Positions 1 through 5,342 are shown, numbered from the stretch's first letter. The stretch: DNA of 5,342 nt from Microbacteriaceae bacterium (GCA_947454285.1 CANGJO010000070.1:1-5342); one strand, 5' to 3'. The notes: a model not told the origin generated them from the letters alone. Numbers and translations are program-made.

Positions 1-506
1 AAAAGTTTTTCAACATCTGGCAAGAAACCCAGGTCCAACATTTCGTCTGCTTCATCAAGAACCATGAAACGAATGTTGCTTAGGTCTAGAAGTTTTTGCT
101 TTGAAAGGTCAATCAAACGACCAGGTGTTCCAACGATTACCTGAGCACCCGCGTTGATCTCGGCAACCTGCTCCTCGTAAGACTTGCCACCGTAAATTGC
201 AGCAACCTGTGTTGCGCGGTTGGCCGAGGCCAGCTTTAGGTCGTCGGCAACCTGAATGGCAAGTTCGCGAGTTGGTACAACTACCAGCGCCTTGGCACCT
301 AGTTCTGGATTGGTGCCCAGGCTCTGCAGCAGCGGAAGACCAAAACCAAGGGTCTTACCGGTACCGGTCTTGGCCTGGCCAATGATGTCCTGACCAGTCA
401 GAGCAAGCGGAATAGCCTGTTCCTGGATTGGAAACGGACTGGTGATGCCTCGGCTCTCGAGGGCATCAACGATGTCCTGATCAATGCCTAATTCCTTGAA
501 ATTCAA
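1..506 (-). CDS. DEAD-box ATP-dependent RNA helicase, N-terminal part (3' end outside window)
   Basis: Cytoplasmic ATP-dependent RNA helicase that remodels RNA duplexes or RNA-protein complexes. The 168 visible residues are most of RecA-like domain 1. In order they show the Q motif (GITSPFPIQ, about 20-28), motif I AKTGTGKT (45-52), motif Ia PTRELAIQ (78-85), the GG element (YGG, 105-107), motif Ib TPGR (127-130) and motif II DEAD (151-154). Motifs III-VI and any basic C-terminal tail lie beyond the left edge. I chose TTG at 504-506 because it gives the usual family N-terminus (NFKELGI before the Q motif) and has AGGAG four bases upstream. No in-frame ATG lies nearby; an ATT immediately upstream is the only alternative. 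It is transcribed divergently from the ferritin-like gene. The family assignment is certain, but the subgroup (RhlE, CsdA/DeaD or other) cannot be decided without the C-terminal half. Confidence 0.96.
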   Translation of the reverse strand, partial: MNFKELGIDQDIVDALESRGITSPFPIQEQAIPLALTGQDIIGQAKTGTGKTLGFGLPLLQSLGTNPELGAKALVVVPTRELAIQVADDLKLASANRATQVAAIYGGKSYEEQVAEINAGAQVIVGTPGRLIDLSKQKLLDLSNIRFMVLDEADEMLDLGFLPDVEKL

Positions 507-510
507 AATG

Positions 511-515
511 CTCCT
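511..515 (-). promoter_or_regulatory. Ribosome binding site of the DEAD-box helicase
   Basis: AGGAG on the minus strand, four bases before the TTG start at 506. It is a strong Shine-Dalgarno match with slightly short spacing. It is the main reason for placing the helicase start at a TTG codon. Confidence 0.7.
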
Positions 516-520
516 AAGTC

Positions 521-548
521 TTGCCTAGTCTACTCGTGGGGTTATCCT
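521..548 (+). promoter_or_regulatory. Probable promoter of the ferritin-like gene, giving a leaderless mRNA
   Basis: TTGCCT (521-526) resembles a -35 box. After a 16-base spacer comes TATCCT (543-548), which fits the TANNNT -10 consensus of the housekeeping sigma factor. The -10 ends seven bases before the GTG at 556, so transcription would begin at or within a base of the start codon. No Shine-Dalgarno sequence is seen upstream of this GTG, which agrees with leaderless translation, a common mode in Actinobacteria. Spacing and motifs are seen directly; promoter activity is inferred. Confidence 0.55.
527..532 (-). promoter_or_regulatory. Possible -10 element for the DEAD-box helicase
   Basis: TAGACT on the minus strand fits the actinobacterial TANNNT pattern. 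It would start transcription near 519-521, leaving a leader of about 14 bases that contains the AGGAG. No good -35 is seen: the hexamer 17 bases upstream is GTCATC. The element overlaps the opposing promoter of the ferritin-like gene, so the two promoters may interfere with each other. Confidence 0.35.
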
Positions 549-555
549 TGATGAC

Positions 556-1329
556 GTGTTCGAATGGCTAAAGCGTCTACGTACCACCGCCCGCAATTTC
601 ACATTGCCAGCGCGTGAGGAGCGAGGCGCACGCAACACAGAGAAGGTAAACCTCAAGCCATACACCCCAGAGCCAAAAGTATTTCTTGGTCAGTTGGCCT
701 ACCTTCAGTTGAGTCAGTTCGAGATTCTGACCAGCGAGTTGAAGTACTCACCTAATACTCAGTACAAGGCAGAGCTTGGCGAAGCTGCTGCCAAGAGCTT
801 TGAGAAGTACCGCGCAATCTCAAAGAAGATTGCCGCCATGGGTATTGACCCAACCGATGCAATGGACCCGTTTGTTGAGCGCATCGAGACTTTTCACTCA
901 CGCACCCACGGCCTCGACTGGTACGAGACCGTAATCAAGATTTACCTGGTGTCTGGTTTGCTTGATGATTTCTATCGTCGTCTTGCAATTGGCTTAGACC
1001 CCATAACCCGTGCCGAGGTAGAGAAGGCATTGAAGGACACCAAGTTTGAAGCTTTTGCTAAGAAGGTGTTGCTTGAGTCAATGGCTCGCGATGCGCAACT
1101 GGGTTCACGCCTAGCACTTTGGGGTCGCCGAATCATGGGTGATGTTTTACTTGAGCTTCGTGCCGCATTCGACAATCGCAAATTGGCTGGAATTACAAAA
1201 ACCAAGAAGTTAACTCTTGACGAAGAGCGCGCGGTTAATTTGGCTTCTTATTCAAAGCTTGAACCGTTGATCACGGAACTTATCGGTGCTCACACAATGC
1301 GCATGGATGCGCTGGGGCTAACTGCCTAA
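556..1329 (+). CDS. Ferritin-like-fold protein, MiaE-type (tRNA hydroxylase-like) family
   Basis: A 257-residue, mostly helical, soluble protein that I place in the actinobacterial ferritin-like group related to the tRNA-(ms2io6A) hydroxylase MiaE. MiaE is a diiron enzyme, but the substrate of this group is not established. After a basic N-terminus (FEWLKRLR) come long helices: about 41-62 (FLGQLAYLQLSQFE), 70-95 (containing FEKYR), 104-118, 121-146 (DWYETVIKIYL then LLDDFY) and 165-205 (ESMARD then ALWGRRIMGD). Candidate metal ligands are E56, E83, the ExxH at 111-114, E124 and D138, but I cannot assign them with certainty. The classic MiaE pair of ExxH motifs is not obvious. The start is the GTG at 556, because a TAG at 526-528 closes the frame upstream and no other start codon follows it. 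The gene ends one base before the convergent membrane-protein gene. Family confidence is good; metal binding and tRNA activity are inference. Confidence 0.82.
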   Translation: MFEWLKRLRTTARNFTLPAREERGARNTEKVNLKPYTPEPKVFLGQLAYLQLSQFEILTSELKYSPNTQYKAELGEAAAKSFEKYRAISKKIAAMGIDPTDAMDPFVERIETFHSRTHGLDWYETVIKIYLVSGLLDDFYRRLAIGLDPITRAEVEKALKDTKFEAFAKKVLLESMARDAQLGSRLALWGRRIMGDVLLELRAAFDNRKLAGITKTKKLTLDEERAVNLASYSKLEPLITELIGAHTMRMDALGLTA

Positions 1330-1361
1330 ATTAGGCGCTAAGAATAACGACGTCGTCGTTA
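1324..1361. repeat. Two inverted repeats in the convergent gene junction
   Basis: The first repeat is GCCTAA-A-TTAGGC at 1324-1336. It contains both stop codons (TAA at 1327-1329 and the minus-strand TAA at 1331-1333). The second is TAACGAC-GTC-GTCGTTA at 1345-1361, a perfect seven-base-pair stem with a three-base loop, inside the last codons of the minus-strand gene (NDDVV). Either could form a short hairpin at the end of both transcripts. Neither is followed by a run of T on either strand, so neither is a convincing intrinsic terminator. The repeats are seen directly; a role in ending transcription is a guess. Confidence 0.4.
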
Positions 1362-1672
1362 CTTGAGCTAACTTTCTTAGCCACTGGCTTTAGTGACTTG
1401 CCAGCCGCACGACGTGAGTCAATGTACTTCGCGCCAAACCACATCGCAGCTGGCATACCCAACATCACGATTAACCAAATCCAAACCTGGTCGTAGTGCA
1501 ATCCTGCCCAGGTGCCAATGATCCAAAGCAAGCTACCTGAAATCACGCCAAGTGCGGTTGGCACCCATGAACCGTAGTTGTCGCTTTTTACGCCAACGTA
1601 TGGAGCAACTAGGCCAAGAATTCCGGCGTAGATAACGATGAATAGAACGTTAAGAAGTGAGATGAAGTCCAT
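1331..1672 (-). CDS. Small three-helix membrane protein of unknown function
   Basis: I do not recognise this 113-residue protein. It has three hydrophobic stretches long enough to cross the membrane: about 4-27, 36-58 and 62-81. A basic tail of roughly 30 residues follows (rich in R and K at 82-100), ending in SSSNDDVVILSA. By the positive-inside rule the tail should be cytoplasmic, placing the N-terminus outside. There is no signal-peptidase site, catalytic motif or cysteine. Its ATG shares one base with the stop of the DUF3107 gene (TAATG) and has no clear Shine-Dalgarno of its own, so it is probably translated by ribosomes finishing DUF3107. It shares that gene's promoter and probably works with it. 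A real gene is supported by the coupling, by the membrane-protein composition, and by the way it exactly fills the space to the convergent gene. Confidence 0.8.
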   Translation of the reverse strand: MDFISLLNVLFIVIYAGILGLVAPYVGVKSDNYGSWVPTALGVISGSLLWIIGTWAGLHYDQVWIWLIVMLGMPAAMWFGAKYIDSRRAAGKSLKPVAKKVSSSNDDVVILSA

Positions 1673-1896
1673 TAGGCAATAAATCCAACTCGGCGAGTTT
1701 CTTCTTCGCCGATTTCTACGTAGGCGAGGGCATCGGTCGGCACAACGAACACGCGTCCCTTGTTGTCAACTAGCTGTAGCACCTTGGCGCCACCTTCTAG
1801 TGCCGCAGCAACTGCAGACTGAACCTCGGCAGCAGTTTGTGCTGACTCGAAGCTAATCTCACGTGAGCTTTGGCGAATGCCGATTTTGATGTCCAT
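1672..1896 (-). CDS. DUF3107 family protein (TB9.4-like)
   Basis: A 74-residue cytoplasmic protein that clearly belongs to DUF3107, an actinobacterial family including mycobacterial TB9.4. The diagnostic parts are the opening MDIKIGIRQSSREISF, the SAQTAAEVQSAV helix (about 18-30), the central KVLQLVDNKGRVFVVPTDAL strands (about 38-57) and the near-invariant ending AYVEIG...RRVGF. The predicted fold is a small alpha/beta domain. There is no catalytic motif, cysteine or membrane segment, and the function is unknown. It ends right after RRVGFIA and lacks the Gly/Ala-rich tail of the mycobacterial protein. The ATG at 1896 has GAAAGG six bases upstream. It is the first gene of a minus-strand pair with the membrane protein and diverges from adnA. 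Family certain, role unknown. Confidence 0.94.
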   Translation of the reverse strand: MDIKIGIRQSSREISFESAQTAAEVQSAVAAALEGGAKVLQLVDNKGRVFVVPTDALAYVEIGEEETRRVGFIA

Positions 1897-1902
1897 CGCA
1901 GA

Positions 1903-1908
1903 CCTTTC
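1903..1908 (-). promoter_or_regulatory. Ribosome binding site of the DUF3107 gene
   Basis: GAAAGG on the minus strand lies six bases before the ATG at 1896, a good Shine-Dalgarno position. A weak TANNNT candidate (TAATGT, minus strand, 1926-1921) lies upstream and would give a leader of about 18 bases, but it has no matching -35. Confidence 0.6.
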
Positions 1909-1933
1909 GTTTACGAGTCAACATTACGACACC

Positions 1934-1951
1934 GGTGCCACCGCGGGCGCC
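1934..1951. repeat. GC-rich inverted repeat in the DUF3107/adnA divergent region
   Basis: GGTGCC (1934-1939) and GGCGCC (1946-1951) can pair over six base pairs, one a G-U wobble in RNA, around a six-base loop. The left arm overlaps an eight-base perfect palindrome, CACCGGTG, at 1930-1937. If adnA starts at the GTG at 1935, the hairpin buries that start codon. If it starts at 1956 or 1986, the repeat lies in the intergenic region and could be an operator or leader structure. The pairing is seen; the role is unknown. Confidence 0.35.
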
Positions 1952-4900
1952 AGTAATGTCACTATCTCAGGGTAGTTTTGAGCGCATGAGGGTGACTACG
2001 GTATTTGCGTCTCCGGGCGCGGGCAAGACTACCCAGGTCAAGAGTCGTTTTGAGGCCGCGGTCGCCGAGGGATTATCGGTTGATCAGGTGCTGGTTTTAG
2101 CGGCCAGCCGTGAGGCCGCGAACGCACTTCGTGATGAATTGGCGCTCAGCCTGCAGCAGGCAACTCCGGGTTCGCTGGCCCGCACTCTTACTTCCTTTGC
2201 CTTCGCGATCATGCGTACCAAGGCCATCGCCACGGGTTCGCCGCTGCCAGAGCTAATTAGCGGTAGCGAGCAGGATCGCATTCTGGCCGAGGTTATCGGT
2301 GTGAGTATTGATCAGCCGTCGGGCAGTGGTTGGCCAAAGCACATCAATGCGCAGGTCATGGGGCTAAATGGTTTTCGTGCCGAGCTGCGTGATTTGATTA
2401 CTGCCGCGTTGGAGCACGGTGTGAACCCCGATAGATTGCGCGAGCTGGGTGCGACCAATAAGAAGCCTGAGTGGGTTGCCTCGGCAGATTTGTTTGAACA
2501 GTATCTGGCAGTTGTTTCCGGTGCCGATTACGAAAGTCGATACGACACCACCATGCTGTTGCGCGAGGCTGCCGATTGGTTGAACGCGCTCGCCGAATGG
2601 CCAGCTGCGATTGCAGACATCAAGTTGATTTTGGTTGATGACGCACAAGAGTTAACTCCGGCCGCCAGCAACCTTTTGCAGACACTCTGTTCACGCGGAG
2701 CCGATTTAGTTTTGGTTGGCGACCCCGATGCCTCAACACTTGGTTTCCGTGCTGCCGATCCAAGGGCAATGAGTAATTTGGCTCAGGCAATTGCAAAGGC
2801 GCACGGGGCAGCAGTAGAAGAAATCTTTTTGCAGCCTGAGCATGCAATTCGCACGCCGGCGATTTCTAGAGTGCTGGCCAAGGTCAGTTCGCAAATCGAT
2901 ACTGCACGTGCCGGTAGACAGCGCAAGGGTTTGAACCCGCAACAGTCGCTAGTTGATGCCGACAACCAAGGCCTTGAGGGGCACGTGTTTAATCAGCCGC
3001 AAGCTGAGGTTGCCTGGTTGGCCAGGCGCCTGCGTGAATTACATCTTTACGACGGCATTGCCTGGAATCAAATGGCTGTGGTTGCCCGCTCGCGAGGGCA
3101 ACTTGATCAGCTAGCCGTAGACCTGGCTCACGAATCTGTGCCGGTTGATGTTGCCGGTTCGCAGAGTGCGTTGCGCGATGAATTTGGTTCACGAATTTTG
3201 CTGCGGGTTGCCGAGGTGTTGTTGAATGCACGCCAGGTTGATGCAGCTCTCGCTGTTGAACTCTTAACTTCACCGCTTTGCGGGCTTGACTCTCTTGGCC
3301 TGCGCAGGCTTCGCCGTGGTTTGCGACGCGAAGAATTGCTGGCCGATGGCACTCGTAATAGCGATGAACTTCTTGCCGAACTTTTTGATGCTGCTGGTTC
3401 GGTGGTGACCATCAAGAGCCAAGAAGGAAAAAAGGTAGACCGCTTCTTGAAAAACTATTTTGCCGGTGCCGCTATCGCTAGTGATAAATCACAAAGCATC
3501 GAGGACTTGCTTTGGCAGATTTGGGATTCATCTGGTTTGGCAAAGCAGTGGCAAGAGTTGTCTCGCGGTGTTGGCGAAGTTGCGCTGCAGGCCAATAGAA
3601 ATTTGGATTCGGTGCTTGCTTTGTTTGCTGCGGCCAATCGGTACGCCGAGCGCAATCCTGGTGCCGACCCACGCGTATTTGTAGACCAACAGTTGGCGCT
3701 TGGCCTACCTGAAGACACTCTGGCGCTCAACGACAACCAAAAGCAATCCGTGCTGCTGCTAACGCCATCGGGATTAATTGGTCGCCGCTTTACCGTGGTT
3801 GCAACACCGCAGCTGATTGAGGGAGTGTGGCCGAACCTGCGTCCGCGATCGTCACTGCTTGGTGCAACAACACTTGATGGTTTGATGTCTGGCCGAATTC
3901 AAGACGCAACGCAAACGCAGCGTTCTGAGTTGCCAGATGAACTGCGCATGCTGCACAAGGCGGTTGGCGCGGCTAGCGAGCGCCTGTTGGTTTCGTCGAC
4001 CAGCAGCGAAGACAATCAGATTTCGCAATTCATTGGTTTGATGTTGGGTGAAATTCCCGAGCCAACCAATTACGACTCAGGTGCGCTGACTCTGCGCGGA
4101 ATGGCCGGCTCGTTGCGTCGCAAGTTGGCGCAGAGCTCCGGGCCTGAGTCAGACAGCTTTGCGCTTGGGCTTGCTCGTTTGGCCAGCGCCGGTGTTGCCG
4201 GTGCACACCCCGATAGTTGGTACGGCCTCTTGCCGCTTTCTACGATTGAGCCACTCGCCGACCTGGAAAACGAAGAAGTCGTAATTCGTCCGTCGCAGCT
4301 TGAGAATTTTGTGAAGTGTCCGCTGCACTGGTTCCTAAATGCGCACGGCGGTGGCGACAAAACGTTCTCGGCAAATCTTGGTTCACTGGTGCATAAGGCC
4401 TTGGAGCTAGGTGCAGAGGTAAATGAAGAATCACTTTGGAAACTAGTTGAGTCAAAGTGGCACACGCTAAATTTTGAATCCGATTGGCTTGAGCAAGCGG
4501 GCGAGCGCAAGGCCAAGAAGATGATTGGCAACATGGTGCAGTACCTGCGCAAGTTTGAAGCAGATGGCGCACAGGTGATTGGTCGAGAAGTTAGTTTTGA
4601 ATTCAAGATCAACCAGGCCCTAGTTCGTGGCCAGGTTGACCGTCTGGAGCTTTATCCGGATGGTCGCGTAATGATTGTTGATCTGAAGACCGGATCAAAG
4701 GCATTCACCGCAGAAGAAGCTCGCGAGAATCCGCAACTTGGTTTGTATCAATTGGCATTTGATAACGGCGCATTCGAAAGCCTGCTGCAGTGGCCAGAGG
4801 GATTCAATCCAAGCGATGCCAAGCTGGCCGGCGCCAAGTTGCTGCTGGTAAGTGGTGACAAGCCAACCGAGCGCGAGCAAAATTCGATCGATGACAACTC

Positions 4901-5063
4901 CGCCTCGCGAAACAATTTTGAAAACATGATTGCGGCCGCGACCCGTGGCATGGCAATGGAAGAGCAAGTGTTTGTTGCACAGGTTGGTTCGCACTGCACA
5001 AATGAAAATGAATTTGGTTCGTGCAAGATTCACCTGACCAAGGCGGTGAGTTATGCCGGCTAG
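1935..5063 (+). CDS. adnA: AdnA-like subunit of the AdnAB double-strand-break resection motor-nuclease
   Basis: A 1042-residue UvrD-like motor fused to a RecB-family nuclease, close in length to mycobacterial AdnA. AdnAB binds broken DNA ends, unwinds them and cuts the strands to prepare recombination; in mycobacteria the AdnA nuclease cleaves the 5' strand. Counting from the GTG at 1935, the motor shows Walker A ASPGAGKT (25-32), motif Ia LAASREAA (55-62), Walker B LVDDAQ (233-238), motif III VGDPDAS (261-267) and motif IV EHAIRTP (302-308). Motifs V (610-622) and VI (668-686) are poorly preserved. The nuclease begins at LENFVKCPLHWF (789-800). It has GSLVH with H820, VRGQVDRLE with D902, VDLKTG with D916 and K918, and PQLGLYQ with Q934 and Y938, so the active site looks intact. 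C795, C1021 and C1030 are probable iron-sulfur ligands, with E1024 where another Cys is expected. The start is uncertain: GTG 1935, ATG 1956 or ATG 1986 are possible, none with a strong Shine-Dalgarno. The gene overlaps adnB by 11 bases. Confidence 0.9.
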   Translation: MPPRAPVMSLSQGSFERMRVTTVFASPGAGKTTQVKSRFEAAVAEGLSVDQVLVLAASREAANALRDELALSLQQATPGSLARTLTSFAFAIMRTKAIATGSPLPELISGSEQDRILAEVIGVSIDQPSGSGWPKHINAQVMGLNGFRAELRDLITAALEHGVNPDRLRELGATNKKPEWVASADLFEQYLAVVSGADYESRYDTTMLLREAADWLNALAEWPAAIADIKLILVDDAQELTPAASNLLQTLCSRGADLVLVGDPDASTLGFRAADPRAMSNLAQAIAKAHGAAVEEIFLQPEHAIRTPAISRVLAKVSSQIDTARAGRQRKGLNPQQSLVDADNQGLEGHVFNQPQAEVAWLARRLRELHLYDGIAWNQMAVVARSRGQLDQLAVDLAHESVPVDVAGSQSALRDEFGSRILLRVAEVLLNARQVDAALAVELLTSPLCGLDSLGLRRLRRGLRREELLADGTRNSDELLAELFDAAGSVVTIKSQEGKKVDRFLKNYFAGAAIASDKSQSIEDLLWQIWDSSGLAKQWQELSRGVGEVALQANRNLDSVLALFAAANRYAERNPGADPRVFVDQQLALGLPEDTLALNDNQKQSVLLLTPSGLIGRRFTVVATPQLIEGVWPNLRPRSSLLGATTLDGLMSGRIQDATQTQRSELPDELRMLHKAVGAASERLLVSSTSSEDNQISQFIGLMLGEIPEPTNYDSGALTLRGMAGSLRRKLAQSSGPESDSFALGLARLASAGVAGAHPDSWYGLLPLSTIEPLADLENEEVVIRPSQLENFVKCPLHWFLNAHGGGDKTFSANLGSLVHKALELGAEVNEESLWKLVESKWHTLNFESDWLEQAGERKAKKMIGNMVQYLRKFEADGAQVIGREVSFEFKINQALVRGQVDRLELYPDGRVMIVDLKTGSKAFTAEEARENPQLGLYQLAFDNGAFESLLQWPEGFNPSDAKLAGAKLLLVSGDKPTEREQNSIDDNSASRNNFENMIAAATRGMAMEEQVFVAQVGSHCTNENEFGSCKIHLTKAVSYAG
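1973..1978 (+). promoter_or_regulatory. Possible -10 element for a leaderless adnA start at 1986
   Basis: TAGTTT fits TANNNT and ends seven bases before the ATG at 1986, the same spacing as in the promoter of the ferritin-like gene. No good -35 is seen 16-18 bases upstream. A start here would put Walker A at residues 8-15, short for the family but possible. If adnA begins at 1935 or 1956, this is simply coding sequence. Confidence 0.25.
5040..5050 (+). promoter_or_regulatory. adnB: Probable ribosome binding site of adnB inside the end of adnA
   Basis: AAGG at 5040-5043 lies nine bases before the ATG at 5053, and GGTGAG at 5045-5050 lies two bases before it. The first has the better spacing. 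Together with the 11-base overlap this suggests coupled translation of the two subunits. Confidence 0.45.
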
Positions 5064-5342
5064 TTACAAGTACAGCGCTAATCAGGTTTACCAAGTGATT
5101 AAGCCTTTCGAGCTAACCGTTGAGCAGGCTGCGGCAGTTCAAGACGCCAGCATTGATTCGCCTACCTTGGTGGTTGCCGGCGCCGGTAGCGGCAAGACGG
5201 AACTGATGGCAGTGCGTGTGCTGTGGCTGGTGGCCAATGGCTTTGCTCGGCCAGATCAGATTCTTGGCCTTACCTTTACCCGCAAGGCCGCTGCCGAGTT
5301 GAGCAAGCGTATCTACGAAAGCCTGCTGAAACTTCGTGACAG
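5053..5342 (+). CDS. adnB: AdnB-like subunit of AdnAB, N-terminal part (3' end outside window)
   Basis: The first 96 codons of a second UvrD-like motor, in the position and orientation expected for AdnB. Visible are the Q motif LTVEQAAAVQ (about 21-30), a canonical Walker A VVAGAGSGKTE (40-50) and motif Ia LTFTRKAAAEL (73-83), the standard UvrD form. The N-terminal YSANQVYQVI segment before the Q motif is also usual for this subunit. In mycobacteria AdnB is the leading motor that drives 3'-to-5' movement on single-stranded DNA and carries its own C-terminal nuclease. Those later domains lie outside the window. The ATG at 5053 lies inside the end of adnA (stop 5061-5063), so the two genes are almost certainly one operon. 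Compared with AdnA, every motor motif seen here is intact, which fits a division of labour. A UvrD/PcrA helicase is the alternative, made unlikely by the overlap with adnA. Confidence 0.88.
   Translation, partial: MPASYKYSANQVYQVIKPFELTVEQAAAVQDASIDSPTLVVAGAGSGKTELMAVRVLWLVANGFARPDQILGLTFTRKAAAELSKRIYESLLKLRD

Noticed and set aside
197..385. Plus-strand open frame of 62 codons opposite the helicase
   Set aside because: It lies antisense to the well-supported DEAD-box gene and its protein has no recognisable motif.
551..571. ATG at 551 as the start of the ferritin-like gene
   Set aside because: It is out of frame with that gene and reaches a TAA after six codons.
1687..1699. AACTCG-G-CGAGTT inverted repeat just before the DUF3107 stop
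   Set aside because: It is short, lies in the codons of the conserved RRV ending, and realistically gives only a five-base-pair stem; likely chance.
3455..3736. Overlapping open frames on both strands in the middle of adnA
   Set aside because: They are frame shadows. The adnA frame is continuous through the region and these have no start signals or motifs.
4070..4612. Minus-strand open frame of 180 codons within adnA
   Set aside because: It is the antisense shadow of the nuclease region. Its protein is rich in Ser, Arg and Cys with no family motif, while the plus-strand frame carries intact nuclease motifs.
1935..5063. A frameshift or a fusion of two genes in adnA
   Set aside because: The frame is continuous and the total length matches AdnA. 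The motor-then-nuclease order is normal for the family.
1..5342. Mobile element, CRISPR array, phage or anti-phage defence system
   Set aside because: There are no transposase, integrase, direct-repeat arrays or tRNA. The helicase-nuclease pair could suggest a defence system, but its subunit order, length and neighbours fit housekeeping AdnAB repair.

Overview
The window reads as chromosomal core DNA from an actinobacterium of moderate GC, most like the streamlined freshwater Microbacteriaceae (Luna-type lineages). The evidence is the gene set. A 74-residue protein clearly matches the actinobacterial family DUF3107 (the mycobacterial TB9.4 family). A ferritin-like MiaE-type protein sits next to a DEAD-box helicase. 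A pair of overlapping UvrD/RecB-type genes matches AdnA and AdnB, the double-strand-break resection motor-nuclease typical of Actinobacteria. The species assignment is inference; no rRNA is present.

Layout, left to right. Positions 1-506 (minus strand) hold the first 168 codons of a DEAD-box RNA helicase that runs off the left edge. A 49-bp divergent gap follows; it carries a good promoter for the next gene, positioned so that the mRNA would be leaderless. Positions 556-1329 (plus) encode a ferritin-like, MiaE-type protein. It converges, with one base between stop codons, on a minus-strand pair: DUF3107 (1672-1896) followed by a small three-helix membrane protein (1331-1672), joined by a TAATG stop/start overlap. 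A short divergent region (1897 to about 1985) then leads into adnA (1935-5063, plus), which overlaps adnB by 11 bases. Only the first 96 codons of adnB are in the window.

How the genes work together. AdnA and AdnB form a heterodimer that unwinds and resects broken DNA ends before homologous recombination, and the overlap fits matched synthesis of the two subunits. The helicase acts on RNA. The ferritin-like protein is related to a tRNA hydroxylase family, but its substrate is unknown. DUF3107 and its membrane neighbour have no established function; their tight coupling suggests a joint role.

I see no mobile element, CRISPR array, tRNA, rRNA or phage gene, and no convincing new multi-gene system. 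The most interesting points are in AdnA: a C-terminal iron-sulfur motif with one of its expected cysteines replaced by Glu, and helicase motifs that look worn down. Also notable are the probable leaderless promoter, the doubtful adnA start, and the DUF3107/membrane-protein pair.
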